Source: Mycobacterium dioxanotrophicus (GTDB lineage: Bacteria; Actinomycetota; Actinomycetes; Mycobacteriales; Mycobacteriaceae). From it: DNA of 64,000 nucleotides. This document shows, piece by piece, positions 36,524 to 46,451 of this stretch (positions are counted from its first letter, which is position 1; the number at the start of each line of letters is the position of its first letter). The DNA is taken from the NCBI RefSeq assembly GCF_002157835.1, contig NZ_CP020809.1, positions 3,658,001 through 3,722,000 on the forward strand. The letters are read 5' to 3'. The notes beneath the pieces were generated by a model, which ran no database searches, was not told where the DNA came from, and worked only from the letters and a program-made list of their open reading frames with translations. The translations under genes and the position numbers were made by a program.

Positions 36524-37308
36524 GCCGAAATCCTTTGCCGAACACCGGTGGCCAGTTCTTCGGTGAGCGTGCGGACGGAGTCGAGCCCGTTCTGCAGAGC
36601 AGAGACAAGGGCCGATCCGACGATCACGCCGTCAGCGAAGGCCCCGATTTCGGCCGCCTGCTGCCCGGACCGTACGCCGAGGCCGACGCCGACCGGGATG
36701 TCCGAGATCTCCTTCACCCGGCTCACCAACTCGGGCGCTGCGCTCGAGACCGCGTCGCGGGCACCGGTGACGCCCATGGTCGATGCGGCATAGATGAAGC
36801 CGCGGGAGGCCTGCACGGTGGCCGCCAACCGCTGCGGGGTCGACGACGGTGCCACCAGGAAAATCCGATCGAGTTGATGGGCATCCGAGGCCGCAAGCCA
36901 ATCGTCGGCCTCTTCCGGAATGAGGTCGGGGGTGATCAGACCGTAGCCGCCTGCCGACGCCAGATCACGTGCGAAAGTGTCAACTCCCTTGCGCAGCACA
37001 GGATTCCAGTACGTCATCACGACCGCGCGGCCACCGGCATTGCTGATCGCCTCGACAGCGGCGAGAGTGTCGCGCACCCGGACTCCCCCGGCCAGCGCGG
37101 TCTCGGTCGCCGCAGCGATGGTCGGCCCGTCCATGCCCGGATCCGAGTACGGCACACCGACTTCCACCAGATCGCAACCGGATTCGACCAGCGCGGTCAT
37201 CGCCGCGATGGACGTCGCCACATCGGGGAAACCGGTTGGCAGGTAGCCGATCAGGGCTGCCCGTCCTTCCGCTCGGCACCCGTCGAACAGTTCCGCCAAC
37301 CGGCTCAT
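36520..37308 (-). CDS. trpA: Tryptophan synthase alpha chain
   Basis: 262 residues. The TIM barrel has the catalytic Glu in DLVEVGVPYSDPGMDGP (VEVG and the Asp in YSDP) and GVTGARDAVSS in the phosphate loop. It cleaves indole-3-glycerol phosphate and passes indole to TrpB. Start ATG 37308 shares one base with the trpB stop; its stop overlaps lgt. Confidence 0.96.
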   Translation of the reverse strand: MSRLAELFDGCRAEGRAALIGYLPTGFPDVATSIAAMTALVESGCDLVEVGVPYSDPGMDGPTIAAATETALAGGVRVRDTLAAVEAISNAGGRAVVMTYWNPVLRKGVDTFARDLASAGGYGLITPDLIPEEADDWLAASDAHQLDRIFLVAPSSTPQRLAATVQASRGFIYAASTMGVTGARDAVSSAAPELVSRVKEISDIPVGVGLGVRSGQQAAEIGAFADGVIVGSALVSALQNGLDSVRTLTEELATGVRQRISA

Positions 37309-38570
37309 CAGGCGCCTCCCTCATCAAGCAGGCCGAACCACTTGGCCGCCGTTTCCACGTCCTTGTCACCGCGACCGGAGACGTTGACCAGGATGATCGC
37401 CCCGTTGCCGAGTTCCCTGCCGAGCTTGAGCGCCCCGGCCACGGCGTGCGCCGATTCGATGGCCGGGATGATGCCCTCGGTCCGACACAACAACGAGAAC
37501 GCATCCATCGCCTCGGTGTCGGTGATCGGCAGATACTCGGCCCGGCCGGTGTCCTTCAGGTAGGCGTGCTCGGGGCCGACGCCCGGGTAGTCCAGGCCGG
37601 CCGAGATCGAGTGGGACTCGATGGTCTGACCGTCCTCATCCTGCAGCAGGTAGGAGAACGAACCCTGGAACGCACCCGGCGACCCACCGGAGAAGGTCGC
37701 GGCGTGCCGTCCCGTTTCGACACCGTCACCGGCCGCCTCGAAGCCGACCAGTCGCACGCCGGGATCATCGATGAACGCGTGGAAGATGCCGATGGCGTTC
37801 GATCCGCCACCCACGCACGCGGTCACGGCGTCGGGCAGCCGCCCGGCCTGATCCTGGATCTGCGCACGCGCCTCCAACCCGACGACGCGCTGGAAGTCGC
37901 GCACCATGAGTGGGAAGGGGTGCGGGCCTGCCGCGGTCCCGAAGCAGTAGTAGGTCTCGTCGGCGTTGGTGACCCAGTCGCGGAATGCTTCGTTGATCGC
38001 ATCCTTGAGAGTCTTCGACCCGGCCTCCACGGAGACCACCGTGGCGCCGAGCAGCCGCATCCGCGCCACGTTCAGCGCCTGGCGTTGTGTGTCGACGGCA
38101 CCCATGTAGATCACGCACTCGAGGCCGAGCAGGGCGCAGGCCGTCGCGGTCGCGACACCGTGCTGGCCCGCGCCGGTCTCGGCGATCACCCGGGTCTTGC
38201 CCATCTGACGAGCCAGCAGCGCCTGCCCGAGAACATTGTTGATTTTGTGAGAACCGGTGTGGTTCAAGTCTTCCCGCTTGAGGAAGAGCCGAGCCCCGCC
38301 CGCATGCTCCGAAAGCCGAGCGGCCTCGTACAGCGGCGACGGCCGCCCGGTGTAGTGCCGTTGCAGCCGGTCGAGCTCGTCGAGGAAGGCCTGATCGCCG
38401 CGGGCCTTCTCGTAGGCCGCGGTGACTTCCTCGATCACCGCCATCAAGGCTTCCGGCACGAGCCGGCCACCGTAAGAACCGAAGTGGCCTCGGGCGTCGG
38501 GATCATGGACCGTGGGTTCGGCCACGGCTGCGCTGGACCGCGGCAGCTCGGGACCGGCGATATCCGCCAT
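37308..38570 (-). CDS. trpB: Tryptophan synthase beta chain
   Basis: 420 residues. The PLP lysine is Lys109 in [10 protein letters not shown], and the cofactor phosphate loop is [10 protein letters not shown]. The catalytic Glu lies in AETGAGQHG. It joins indole and serine to make tryptophan. It is coupled to trpA by a TGATG overlap and lies 36 bp after trpC. Confidence 0.96.
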   Translation of the reverse strand: MADIAGPELPRSSAAVAEPTVHDPDARGHFGSYGGRLVPEALMAVIEEVTAAYEKARGDQAFLDELDRLQRHYTGRPSPLYEAARLSEHAGGARLFLKREDLNHTGSHKINNVLGQALLARQMGKTRVIAETGAGQHGVATATACALLGLECVIYMGAVDTQRQALNVARMRLLGATVVSVEAGSKTLKDAINEAFRDWVTNADETYYCFGTAAGPHPFPLMVRDFQRVVGLEARAQIQDQAGRLPDAVTACVGGGSNAIGIFHAFIDDPGVRLVGFEAAGDGVETGRHAATFSGGSPGAFQGSFSYLLQDEDGQTIESHSISAGLDYPGVGPEHAYLKDTGRAEYLPITDTEAMDAFSLLCRTEGIIPAIESAHAVAGALKLGRELGNGAIILVNVSGRGDKDVETAAKWFGLLDEGGA

Positions 38571-38606
38571 CAGTGTGCCTCTTCGTGCCAGCGGCTCATT
38601 GCCGAT

Positions 38607-39425
38607 TCAACGAGCCGGTTTCGGGCAGGACGGGTGGGTACCCGCGGTCACCAGATCGGCCACCGCGCCGCGGGGGTCACCACTGGTGACGAGCCCCTCA
38701 CCGACGAGGACGGCATCTGCGCCCGCGCCGGCGTACGCCAGAAGATCCGCCGTTCCGCGGACTCCGGATTCGGCGATCCGGATGACGTTGCTGGGCAGCC
38801 CCGGCGCGATGCGCGCGAAGCAGTCCCGATCGACCTCCAGGGTCTTGAGATCCCGTGCGTTGACGCCGATCACGCGCGCGCCGGCCTGCAGGGCACGGTC
38901 GGCTTCCTCTTCGGTGTGGACCTCGACCAGAGCCGTCATACCCAGCGACTCGGTGCGCTCCAACAAAGACTCGAGCACGGGCTGTTCGAGCGCTGCGACG
39001 ATGAGCAGCAGCATGTCCGCTCCGTGCGCACGGGCCTCATGGATCTGATACGGCTTGACGATGAAGTCCTTGCGCAACACGGGAATTGAGACCGCGGCCC
39101 GCACCGTGTCCAGATCTGCCAACGAGCCGTGGAACCGGCGCTCCTCGGTGAGCACGCTGATCACCCGGGCGCCGCCATCCTCGTAGGCGCGGGCCAACTG
39201 CGCCGGGTCTGCGATGTTGGCCAGCGCCCCGCGGGACGGGCTGGCACGTTTCACCTCGGCGATGACGCCGATCCCGGGTTCGCGCAACGCTGCCATCACG
39301 TCCAGTGGTGCGGGTGCATCCAGGGCGCGCGCCTTGATTTCCTCAAGGCTTATGACGGCCTCGCGAGCCGCAACGTCGGCGCGGACTCCTTCGATGATGG
39401 AGTCGAGCACAGTGGCCGAACTCAT
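38607..39425 (-). CDS. trpC: Indole-3-glycerol phosphate synthase
   Basis: 272 residues. Motifs of the barrel: [13 protein letters not shown] with the catalytic Lys, [13 protein letters not shown] with the second Lys, [14 protein letters not shown] and [14 protein letters not shown]. There is no fused TrpF domain, and no separate trpF in the window; the PriA-type HisA encoded near 53.4 kb would supply it in mycobacteria. An 82-bp gap separates it from the Rv1610-like gene. Confidence 0.96.
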   Translation of the reverse strand: MSSATVLDSIIEGVRADVAAREAVISLEEIKARALDAPAPLDVMAALREPGIGVIAEVKRASPSRGALANIADPAQLARAYEDGGARVISVLTEERRFHGSLADLDTVRAAVSIPVLRKDFIVKPYQIHEARAHGADMLLLIVAALEQPVLESLLERTESLGMTALVEVHTEEEADRALQAGARVIGVNARDLKTLEVDRDCFARIAPGLPSNVIRIAESGVRGTADLLAYAGAGADAVLVGEGLVTSGDPRGAVADLVTAGTHPSCPKPAR

Positions 39426-39507
39426 CGCCGTCGATTCCTTTCCGGTGCGCCCGGGACGATCCCGGTGGACCTCACTCGAAGGGTAGTCGCCGCCACACCT
39501 TCTGCTG

Positions 39508-40125
39508 TCACCGACCCTTGTTGTCCGGATCGGACTGCTCGCCGTTCTGCCCGCCCGTCGGATCGTGCCCCTCGTCGAGCGCGTCCCAGATCATCCGTTC
39601 GGACATTGGGGCGTCGGCGTTCTCGCCCTGCGCGGCGGCGCGGCGAGCCCCCGGCGCGGCATAGCGCGACGCTACCGCGCGTGCTCCGCTCGCCGAGCGC
39701 ATGAGCAGCACCGCGCCGGCGAGTGCGCACACGGCGGCAACCAATGTCAGCACGGCGCCGCCGTAGTACTGATGGGTTCCGGTCAGTTGCGCCACCGGCA
39801 CCAGGGCCAGGTCCGCGGCCCGCACGGCGACGTCCTTGGCAACCCACAAGCTGATTCCCAGATAACCCATACCAGCGCTGGCCACGGCGACCAGCAGGGC
39901 CAGCAGCCGCAACAGCCAGCCCCGCACCGCCAGAACCGCGACGGCGGCCGCCAGCACCACCAGCGCGAGCGGGATCAACGCCGTGGACCACATGGCACCT
40001 GTCAGCACGGTGTTCTTGGGCTGTCCCAGCCCATCGAACGACGACACCTGCACCCACGACATCCGCGACGCGCCCCACAGGGCCAGGGCCGCGGCCACGA
40101 GCAGAACCTGCGCGATCCGCATCAT
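39508..40125 (-). CDS. Trp-region membrane protein (TIGR02234/Rv1610 family)
   Basis: 205 residues with four membrane helices: [19 protein letters not shown], the Trp-containing loop, [36 protein letters not shown] and a helix near [16 protein letters not shown]. This is the membrane protein conserved between trpE and trpC in actinobacteria. The C terminus is polar and Arg/Asp-rich. Function is unknown, perhaps linked to tryptophan synthesis or uptake by position. Its ATG overlaps the trpE stop (ATGA); the longer frame upstream is a shadow. Confidence 0.88.
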   Translation of the reverse strand: MMRIAQVLLVAAALALWGASRMSWVQVSSFDGLGQPKNTVLTGAMWSTALIPLALVVLAAAVAVLAVRGWLLRLLALLVAVASAGMGYLGISLWVAKDVAVRAADLALVPVAQLTGTHQYYGGAVLTLVAAVCALAGAVLLMRSASGARAVASRYAAPGARRAAAQGENADAPMSERMIWDALDEGHDPTGGQNGEQSDPDNKGR

Positions 40126-41639
40126 GGTTCGGTGAGCGTGTCGGCGGCGGCAATCGCGTTGAGCACCGCTTTGGCCTTGTTCGCCGACTCGTTGTACTCG
40201 TAGGGACCGTTGGAGTCCGCCACGACTCCCCCGCCCGCCTGCACGTAGGCGGTGCCGTTGCGCATCAGGGCCGTGCGGATGGCGATGGCGAAGTCGGCGT
40301 TGCCTGCGAAGTCGAGATAGCCGAGCACACCGCCGTACAGGCCGCGCCGCGTCTTCTCGACCTCCTCGATCAACTCCATGGCCCGCACCTTGGGCGCCCC
40401 CGAAAGGGTCCCGGCCGGGAAGCAGGCGGTCACCGCGTCGAGTGCGGTCTTGCCGTCCGCGAGTTCGCCGGTGACCGTGGACACCAGATGCATGACATGG
40501 CTGTATCGCTCGATGTGGCTGTAGTCCTCGACCCGCACGGTGCCGGGCTGGCACACGCGGCCCAGGTCGTTGCGGCCGAGATCGACCAGCATCAGGTGCT
40601 CGGCACGTTCCTTGTCGTCGGCCAGCAGCTCCTTCTCCAACAGCACGTCCTCTTCGTCGGTGGCGCCGCGCCAGCGGGTGCCCGCGATGGGATGGGTGGT
40701 GGCCCGCCCGTCGGTGACGGTGACCAGGGCCTCCGGACTGGAACCGACGACCGAAAAGTCCAGTCCGCCTTCGGCATTCGGGACGTTGAGCAGATACATG
40801 TAGGGGCTTGGGTTGGTCACCCGCAACAGCCGGTAGACGTCGAGAGGATCAGCCGCGGTATCCATTTCGAACCGCTGCGACGGCACCACCTGAAACGCCT
40901 CGCCGGCCTCGATGTCGCCGACCAGCTTCTCGACGATGGCCGAGTACTCCTCGACGGTGCGCTGCGCCCGGTGCTCCGGCGCGGGACGACTGAAGGTCGC
41001 CACCGCCGAGGCCAACGGTTGCCCGAGCGCCGCCGTCATCACGTCCAGGCGGGCGACCGCGTCGTCATAGGCCCAGTCGACGCGGTCATCGGTGGCATTC
41101 CAGTTGACCGCGTTTGCGATCAACGTGATGGTGCCCTCATGGTGGTCGACGGCTGCGATGTCGGTGGCCAGCAGGAGCAGCATGTCGGGCAGGCCGAGAT
41201 CGTCGACGACCAGTTCCGGCAACCGCTCCAGGCGCCGGACCATGTCGTAGGCGAAAAAGCCCACCAGCCCCGAGGACAGGGGCGGCATACCGGGCACCGC
41301 AGCGGTGGCCAGCAGCTCGAGCGTCGTGCGCACCGCCTCGAGCGGGTCGCCGCCGCTGGGCGCGTCCTGCGGCGTCGTGCCCAGCCACACCGCCTGGTCG
41401 TCGCGGACGGTCAGCGCCGACGGGGCACCCGCGCCGATGAACGACCATCGCGACCACGACCGGCCGTTCTCAGCCGATTCCAGCAGGAACGTTCCGGGCC
41501 GGTTGGCGGCCAGCTTGCGGTACGCCGACAGCGGCGTCTCGCTGTCGGCCAGTACCTTGCGGGTCACCGGGACCACCCGATGTTCGGCGGCCAGCGCCCG
41601 GAAGTCCTCACGCGACGTGGTGGAAGCAAGCGTGTGCAC
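40122..41639 (-). CDS. trpE: Anthranilate synthase component I
   Basis: 505 residues. The N-terminal feedback-binding region has the LLES motif ([18 protein letters not shown]). The chorismate-binding domain has [27 protein letters not shown] and [16 protein letters not shown]. The GTG at 41639 is chosen because GGGAGG lies about 9 nt upstream and the protein then aligns with the M. tuberculosis start. No trpG is present in the window, so the glutaminase partner comes from elsewhere. The 52-bp gap to divergent bcp contains no Trp-rich leader peptide, so attenuation is unlikely here. Confidence 0.95.
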   Translation of the reverse strand: MHTLASTTSREDFRALAAEHRVVPVTRKVLADSETPLSAYRKLAANRPGTFLLESAENGRSWSRWSFIGAGAPSALTVRDDQAVWLGTTPQDAPSGGDPLEAVRTTLELLATAAVPGMPPLSSGLVGFFAYDMVRRLERLPELVVDDLGLPDMLLLLATDIAAVDHHEGTITLIANAVNWNATDDRVDWAYDDAVARLDVMTAALGQPLASAVATFSRPAPEHRAQRTVEEYSAIVEKLVGDIEAGEAFQVVPSQRFEMDTAADPLDVYRLLRVTNPSPYMYLLNVPNAEGGLDFSVVGSSPEALVTVTDGRATTHPIAGTRWRGATDEEDVLLEKELLADDKERAEHLMLVDLGRNDLGRVCQPGTVRVEDYSHIERYSHVMHLVSTVTGELADGKTALDAVTACFPAGTLSGAPKVRAMELIEEVEKTRRGLYGGVLGYLDFAGNADFAIAIRTALMRNGTAYVQAGGGVVADSNGPYEYNESANKAKAVLNAIAAADTLTEP

Positions 41640-41691
41640 GCAGATGATCCTCCCAGACTGGACGCGATGGGTCGGCGTAGCGTGGACGCCC

Positions 41692-42156
41692 ATGACACCT
41701 CTTAAGACGGGTGACACCGTTGCCGAGTTCGAACTCCCTGATCAAACCGGCACGGTGCGCAGTCTGACGAGTTTGCTGGCCGATGGGCCGGTGGTGCTGT
41801 TCTTCTATCCCGCGGCGTTGACGCCCGGCTGCACCAAGGAGGCCTGCCACTTCCGCGATCTGGCCGCCGAGTTCGCCGCCATCGGTGCGTCCCGGGTCGG
41901 CATCAGCACCGACCCGGTCGCCAAACAGGCCAAGTTCGCCGACATCCAGCGGTTCGACTACCCGCTGCTCTCGGATGCCGACGGGAAGGTGGCCAGCCAC
42001 TTCGGTGTCAAACGCGGCCTGCTCGGCAAGCTGATGCCGGTCAAGCGGACCACGTTCGTCATCGACACCGATCGCACCGTGCTCGACGTGATCTCCAGCG
42101 AGATCAGCATGGACACCCACGCCGACAAGGCACTGGAGGTGCTCAGGGCGCGTTGA
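41692..42156 (+). CDS. bcp: Peroxiredoxin, BCP/PrxQ type (BcpB)
   Basis: 154 residues. The active-site loop is [20 protein letters not shown], with the peroxidatic Cys in TPGCT and the second Cys five residues later, as in atypical two-Cys PrxQ enzymes. It reduces peroxides using thioredoxin. ATG 41692 is preceded by a TAGCGT hexamer 8 nt upstream, so the transcript may be leaderless. It is divergent from trpE, as bcpB (Rv1608c) is in M. tuberculosis, and its last 14 bases overlap the convergent leuA gene. Confidence 0.9.
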   Translation: MTPLKTGDTVAEFELPDQTGTVRSLTSLLADGPVVLFFYPAALTPGCTKEACHFRDLAAEFAAIGASRVGISTDPVAKQAKFADIQRFDYPLLSDADGKVASHFGVKRGLLGKLMPVKRTTFVIDTDRTVLDVISSEISMDTHADKALEVLRAR

Positions 42157-43834
42157 CCGCGCGCAGCACCGCCGCCATCGACGCGGCGAGCACCGAATCG
42201 CTGCGACCGCATGCCCACCCGATCCTGCCGCCGCAGCGGTACTCCAGATAGCTGACCGCCGCACGTCCGACGGATTGCTGCGTCAGGCTCAGCACTTCGA
42301 TGTCGCGCCCGACGGCACTCAGCGCTGCGGTCAGCGCATCCAGTGGGCCGATCCCGTGATGCGTGCTGGTCCGGGTTTGGCCGTCGACGACGAGGGTTAT
42401 CTCGGTCGTCTCGTCGCGGCCGGTATGCCAGTCCTTCAGCTCGACCGGGCCGCCGGGTTGCAGATACGCGGCATCGAACAGGTCGAACAACTCGGCGGCG
42501 GTGACTTCCGCACCGTGGCTGTCGGTGTGCTCCTGGACGCGGCGGGCGAAGTCGATCTGTAACCGGCGGGGCAGGTCCAGGCCGTAGTCGGTGAGCAGCA
42601 GGTAGGCGATGCCACCCTTGCCCGACTGCGAGTTGACCCGGATCACCGCGTCGTAGGTACGTCCGATGTCGGCCGGGTCGATCGGCAGATACGGTACCCG
42701 CCAATCGATTTCACGCTCAGACCGGCCTTCGGTCGCAGCCCTGTCCCGATGTTCGGCCAAGCCCTTCTTGATGGCGTCCTGGTGCGTGCCGGAGAACGCG
42801 GTGTGCACCAGGTCGCCGACGTAGGGATGGCGTTCGGGGATCGGCATGCGCGTGCAGTAGGCGACGGTGCGGGCGATCTCATCGATGTCGGAGAAGTCGA
42901 TCATCGGGTCGACACCCTGGGCGTGCAGATTCAACGCCAGGGTCGCGATGTCGACGTTGCCGGTGCGTTCCCCGTTACCGAAGACGCAGCCCTCGACCCG
43001 CTGCGCGCCGGCCAGCACCGCGAGCTCGGCACACGCGATCCCCGTGCCGCGGTCGTTGTGCGGATGCACCGAGAGGATGACGCTGTCGCGACGGGACAGA
43101 TTGCGGTGCATGTACTCGATCTGGTCGGCGTACACGTTCGGCGTGGCCACTTCGACGGTCGCGGGCAGGTTGAGGATCACCGGCCGGTCCGCGCTGGCCT
43201 GCCACAGTTCGGTGACCGCGTCGCACAGTTCCAGCACGTAATCCGGCTCGGTCAGGTTGAACACTTCGGGCGAGAATTCGAAGCGCACGTTGGGCAGGTC
43301 GCCGGCGAATTCCAGGACGTCGCGGGCCCCGGACAGGATCAGCTCGCGCAGTTCGGTGCGGTCCTTGCCCAACACGGTGTTTCTCCACACCGGCGCGGTG
43401 GCCGTGTACATGTGGATGACCACCTCGTTGCGGACACCTCGCACCGAATGCACGGTGCGCTCGATGAGGTCGCGCCGGGCCGGGGTGAACACCGCGATTC
43501 CGACATCGGACGGGGCGAAGTCGGAATCGGCCAGCAGCCGCACGAAGTCGTAGTCGGTCTGCGACGCCGACGGGTAGCCGACCTCGATCTCCTTGTATCC
43601 CATGGCCACCAGCAGCTCGAAGAAGCGTCGCTTGCGGGCCGGGTCCATCGGCTCGGCCAGCGCCTGATTGCCGTCGCGCAGGTCCACCGGAACCCACAGC
43701 GGTGCCACGGTGAATCGGGCGTCGGGCCAATGTCGTTGTGTGAGTGGAATATCCACGCGGTCGAAGACGGATGCGTAGCGATGCGACGGCATCGTCGAGG
43801 GCTGCTGCCGGTTCCACGTCGGGGTGTGGTTCAT
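42143..43834 (-). CDS. leuA: 2-isopropylmalate synthase (LeuA paralogue)
   Basis: 563 residues. The catalytic barrel begins [20 protein letters not shown] with the metal Asp, and has [11 protein letters not shown] with the metal His pair, [18 protein letters not shown], and a C-terminal regulatory domain. This is the type found in Corynebacterium and Mycobacterium. It condenses acetyl-CoA with 2-oxoisovalerate in leucine synthesis. In M. tuberculosis the only leuA I know of is elsewhere (Rv3710), so this may be a second copy. ATG 43834 is chosen because the upstream frame runs through the leader hairpin. Leucine attenuation is suggested by the leader peptide at 43909-43950. Confidence 0.88.
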   Translation of the reverse strand: MNHTPTWNRQQPSTMPSHRYASVFDRVDIPLTQRHWPDARFTVAPLWVPVDLRDGNQALAEPMDPARKRRFFELLVAMGYKEIEVGYPSASQTDYDFVRLLADSDFAPSDVGIAVFTPARRDLIERTVHSVRGVRNEVVIHMYTATAPVWRNTVLGKDRTELRELILSGARDVLEFAGDLPNVRFEFSPEVFNLTEPDYVLELCDAVTELWQASADRPVILNLPATVEVATPNVYADQIEYMHRNLSRRDSVILSVHPHNDRGTGIACAELAVLAGAQRVEGCVFGNGERTGNVDIATLALNLHAQGVDPMIDFSDIDEIARTVAYCTRMPIPERHPYVGDLVHTAFSGTHQDAIKKGLAEHRDRAATEGRSEREIDWRVPYLPIDPADIGRTYDAVIRVNSQSGKGGIAYLLLTDYGLDLPRRLQIDFARRVQEHTDSHGAEVTAAELFDLFDAAYLQPGGPVELKDWHTGRDETTEITLVVDGQTRTSTHHGIGPLDALTAALSAVGRDIEVLSLTQQSVGRAAVSYLEYRCGGRIGWACGRSDSVLAASMAAVLRAVNAP

Positions 43835-43868
43835 GCTGATGTGCTTTCTGCTCGGTCGGTGATGGATC

Positions 43869-43920
43869 GACCGGCGCAACGACAGCCCCGCGGCAGGGGG
43901 CCGGTCGGTCAGGCCCTGCC
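43869..43920 (-). promoter_or_regulatory. Alternative hairpins of a leuA leader (putative attenuator)
   Basis: In the leuA leader RNA, GGCAGGG (43914-43920) can pair with CCCTGCC (43892-43898), and the loop between them holds GACCGGC (43900-43906), which can instead pair with GCCGGTC (43869-43875) downstream. The two pairings compete, as expected of an attenuator. The first stem begins inside the leader peptide, so ribosome position would decide the outcome. No U-run follows, so the mechanism may not be a classical terminator. Confidence 0.5.
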
Positions 43921-43950
43921 GAGGCAGCTAAGGAGAAGCACGCGCGTCAT
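43909..43950 (-). CDS. Leucine leader peptide of leuA
   Basis: A 13-residue frame, [13 protein letters not shown], ends with TGA 74 bp upstream of the leuA start. Four of 13 codons are Leu and three are adjacent (CTT CTC CTT), followed by another Leu; a Val precedes them. This is the form of leucine attenuator peptides reported ahead of actinobacterial leuA. A TATATT hexamer lies about 10-15 nt upstream, so the transcript probably starts near the ATG and the peptide may be translated from a leaderless message. Confidence 0.75.
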   Translation of the reverse strand: MTRVLLLSCLGRA

Positions 43951-43996
43951 GATGGCTAGAATATACACAACTCCTCAGACAAGTAGAGAGGTTGTG

Positions 43997-44668
43997 ATGA
44001 TTTCCCAGGTACAACGGCACCCGTTGGCTGCGCAGACAGCGCAATTGCTGCTGACGCGGATCCGAAACGGCGAGTGGCCGCTCGGTCACCGACTCCCCGG
44101 CGAAACCACGCTCGCCGCCCAACTCGGGGTGGGGCGCTCGACGCTGCGGGAGGCCATCCGCGAACTGGCGGGCAAAGGTGTACTGGAAAGCCGCCAGGGC
44201 GCCGGGGTTTTCGTCAGGGCGTTGGATGCCGCCGAGGACTGGGACACCGTGCTGCGTAGCGCAAACATCGCCTCGGTGATCGAAGCCCGCATCGCCATCG
44301 AGGCCGAGGGCGCCGCGTTGGCGGCTGCCCGCCGCACCCCGGCAGATGTGCGGACGATTCGGCGCACCCTCGCGGCCCGTGGTGTGCCGGGACAGTCGGT
44401 GCCCGAGCACGTCGACGCCGACATGGCGTTTCACCGCGCGGTGATCACCGCCGCGCACAACGATGTGCTGACCCAGTTGTTCGACGCGTTCCTGCCGCGG
44501 CTGCGGCTGGCGATGATCGACATGCTCAAGATCCGCCCCATCGCGTCGGAACCGTGTGACCACGACTTGCACCAGCAACTGGCCGACGCGATCGTCGCGC
44601 AGGACCCTGCCGCGGCGGCGGCCTCCAGCCGAACCCACCTGAGCGCACTGAAGGAATCCTTTTCATGA
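43997..44668 (+). CDS. GntR family regulator, FadR subfamily (FCD domain)
   Basis: 223 residues. The N-terminal winged helix is PGETTLAAQLGVGRSTLREAIRELAGKGVLESRQGAGVFV. The FCD effector domain follows, with the metal-binding Asp and His typical of the family (ADMAFHRAVITAAHN and a later DHDLHQQLADAI). AGAGAGG lies 7 nt before ATG 43997. The start region contains an imperfect dyad (ACAACTCCTC and GAGAGGTTGT) that may be its operator and overlaps the divergent leuA promoter. The stop overlaps the ABC ATPase start (ATGA). It could regulate leuA, the ATPase gene, or both; the ligand is unknown. Confidence 0.85.
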   Translation: MISQVQRHPLAAQTAQLLLTRIRNGEWPLGHRLPGETTLAAQLGVGRSTLREAIRELAGKGVLESRQGAGVFVRALDAAEDWDTVLRSANIASVIEARIAIEAEGAALAAARRTPADVRTIRRTLAARGVPGQSVPEHVDADMAFHRAVITAAHNDVLTQLFDAFLPRLRLAMIDMLKIRPIASEPCDHDLHQQLADAIVAQDPAAAAASSRTHLSALKESFS

Positions 44669-45462
44669 CACCGGTTTTGGAAATCAGCGACGTCACATTC
44701 CGCCGCGACGGCAAGCAGATCATCGACGGCATATCGCTGACCGTGCAGTCCGGGGAGCACTGGGCGCTGCTGGGGCCGAACGGCGCAGGCAAAAGCACGC
44801 TGCTGGGATTCTGTGCGGCGGTGACCTTTCCGACCACCGGCACGGTGCGCGTGCTGGGCGGGCAGATGGGGCGGACCGATCTTGCGGCGCTGCGGCGGTC
44901 CATCGGCCACGTGAATCCCCGGCACCGACTGCAGTATCCGCTGACCGTGCGCGACGTCGTGCTCACGGGCATCACCGCCACCATCGACACCGCGGCCCGC
45001 TGGACACCCAGCGCAGAGCAGGTGGCCCGCGCCCACGAGCTCATCGACACCGTGGGACTGGCCGCGCGTGCCGAGGCGGCATGGCCGACGCTGTCGCAGG
45101 GCGAGCGGGGCCGCACCCTGATCGCCCGCGCGCTGATCTCCGATCCCCAGCTGCTGCTCCTCGACGAGCCGACCACCGGCCTGGACGTCGCCGCCCGCGA
45201 GCAGCTACTGGAAACCCTTGACACCCTTGATGATTCGCATCCGAATATGGCGTCGATCCTGGTGACGCACCATCTGGAAGAACTGCCGACGTCGACGACG
45301 CATGCCCTGCTGATCGCACACGGGCGTACCGTCGCGAGCGGTGCCGCCCGGGAGACGGTGACCACCGACCACGTCACGACGGCGTTCGCCCATCCTGTCG
45401 AGGTCGGCTTCCACGACGGCCGCTGGACCGCGCGAGCCAAGGCCGGGCCCCGGATCCGCTAA
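44665..45462 (+). CDS. Orphan ABC transporter ATP-binding protein (YlmA/ModF-like)
   Basis: 265 residues. Walker A GPNGAGKST, Q-loop near HVNPRHRLQYPL, signature LSQGERGR, Walker B LLLLDEPTTGLD and switch His in LVTHHLEELP. The sequence HWALLGPNGAGKSTLL and the HHLEE motif resemble stand-alone ATPases of the YlmA/ModF group. No permease gene adjoins it; the nearest unassigned permease is the FetB-like gene 3.6 kb away on the same strand. It is translationally coupled to the GntR gene. Confidence 0.8.
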   Translation: MTPVLEISDVTFRRDGKQIIDGISLTVQSGEHWALLGPNGAGKSTLLGFCAAVTFPTTGTVRVLGGQMGRTDLAALRRSIGHVNPRHRLQYPLTVRDVVLTGITATIDTAARWTPSAEQVARAHELIDTVGLAARAEAAWPTLSQGERGRTLIARALISDPQLLLLDEPTTGLDVAAREQLLETLDTLDDSHPNMASILVTHHLEELPTSTTHALLIAHGRTVASGAARETVTTDHVTTAFAHPVEVGFHDGRWTARAKAGPRIR

Positions 45463-46451
45463 CCCGCAGGCGCCTCCCGGCGGCGCCGACGGGCTTCGCG
45501 GTGCCGGGTCACCGGCGTTGTGTCGACAACGCGGGTGACCATCGTGGCCAGAAACCGTGACGGCTGCAGCTCGGGCGGCACGGTGTCGTGGCGGATCGCG
45601 ATGTCGGGAAGCGCTGCCAGTGCCGCGTCCACTGCGGCGGTCTCGACGTCGACGATCTCGAAAAGCGCGTCCGGCTCCGCCTTTTCGATGCTGTCCACCT
45701 CGTCGTCCTCGGCCGGCGCTGCGACGTCGTAATCGATCATCACCAGCGCGACCGCATGGTAAGCGTCGTCCTCGGTACCCAGCTTGCCGAGCAGGTCGAT
45801 CAGCCATTCGGCCTTGTCGGGCTCGGTTGTGAGGATGGTCGAGCGCAGGCCGTAGACGAAGCCGAGTGCGGCCATCGGATGCCGCAGTCGCAGATTCTTG
45901 GCGTCGCCGTAGCTCTCCTCGACGCGGTTGGCGGCATTCTTGCCGAAGCTGGAGTCCATCCGCTTGGTGCTGATGAGGAGCTCCGGGCCGGTGTCCCAGT
46001 CCGACATCACCACGTCGACCTGCTTCATGTAGTGCTTGCCGAGGATGCTGGCACTGGAACCGGCGACGCCCTTCATGGAGCGGCGCAGCCGGTGCTCGAT
46101 GAGTTGACGCTCCTTGAGTGGCAGCCCGTCGAGCAGGTTGGCGATGGCACTGGGCATGATCCGCGGCTCGCTGGGCCGGGGCCACACCGCATCGGCATCG
46201 AACCCGGCCCGCCGCATCTCATAGGCCAGCCACACATCCAAGGCCAACGCCGGCACACCCGTTGTCGACGGGGCGTCGAGGTGCAGTGGCACACCGAGAA
46301 GCCTCCGCAGTACCCGGAAGTCGGGGCGGTAGATGAGTTCGTCGCCGCAGCGTACCCACGGGTTGGTGTGCTCACCGCCGGGCGCGGCATCGGCGACGAT
46401 CCGGTCGAAGATGGCCCACGCGGTGGCTTTCGTCGACGGTTCAGCGGGCAC
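45459..46451 (-). CDS. Probable type II restriction endonuclease partner of the adjacent methyltransferase
   Basis: 330 residues, no family recognised with certainty. The middle region has a nuclease-like strand pattern: KHYMKQVDVVMSDW with Asp146, then PELLISTKRMD with Lys163, which is compatible with a PD-(D/E)xK site in which the acidic residue before Lys is replaced or displaced (Glu157 is close). Conserved-looking HPMAALGFVYGLRSTIL follows. It starts at GTG 46451, overlapping the methyltransferase end by 11 bp, and is translationally coupled to it, the usual order for a restriction-modification pair. Alternative: an unrelated DNA-processing protein. The C-terminal tail is Arg-rich. Confidence 0.55.
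   Translation of the reverse strand: MPAEPSTKATAWAIFDRIVADAAPGGEHTNPWVRCGDELIYRPDFRVLRRLLGVPLHLDAPSTTGVPALALDVWLAYEMRRAGFDADAVWPRPSEPRIMPSAIANLLDGLPLKERQLIEHRLRRSMKGVAGSSASILGKHYMKQVDVVMSDWDTGPELLISTKRMDSSFGKNAANRVEESYGDAKNLRLRHPMAALGFVYGLRSTILTTEPDKAEWLIDLLGKLGTEDDAYHAVALVMIDYDVAAPAEDDEVDSIEKAEPDALFEIVDVETAAVDAALAALPDIAIRHDTVPPELQPSRFLATMVTRVVDTTPVTRHREARRRRREAPAG

Noticed and set aside
41640..41691. Tryptophan attenuator upstream of trpE
   Set aside because: The interval is only 52 bp, shared with the divergent bcp promoter, and holds no Trp codon run or hairpin pair.
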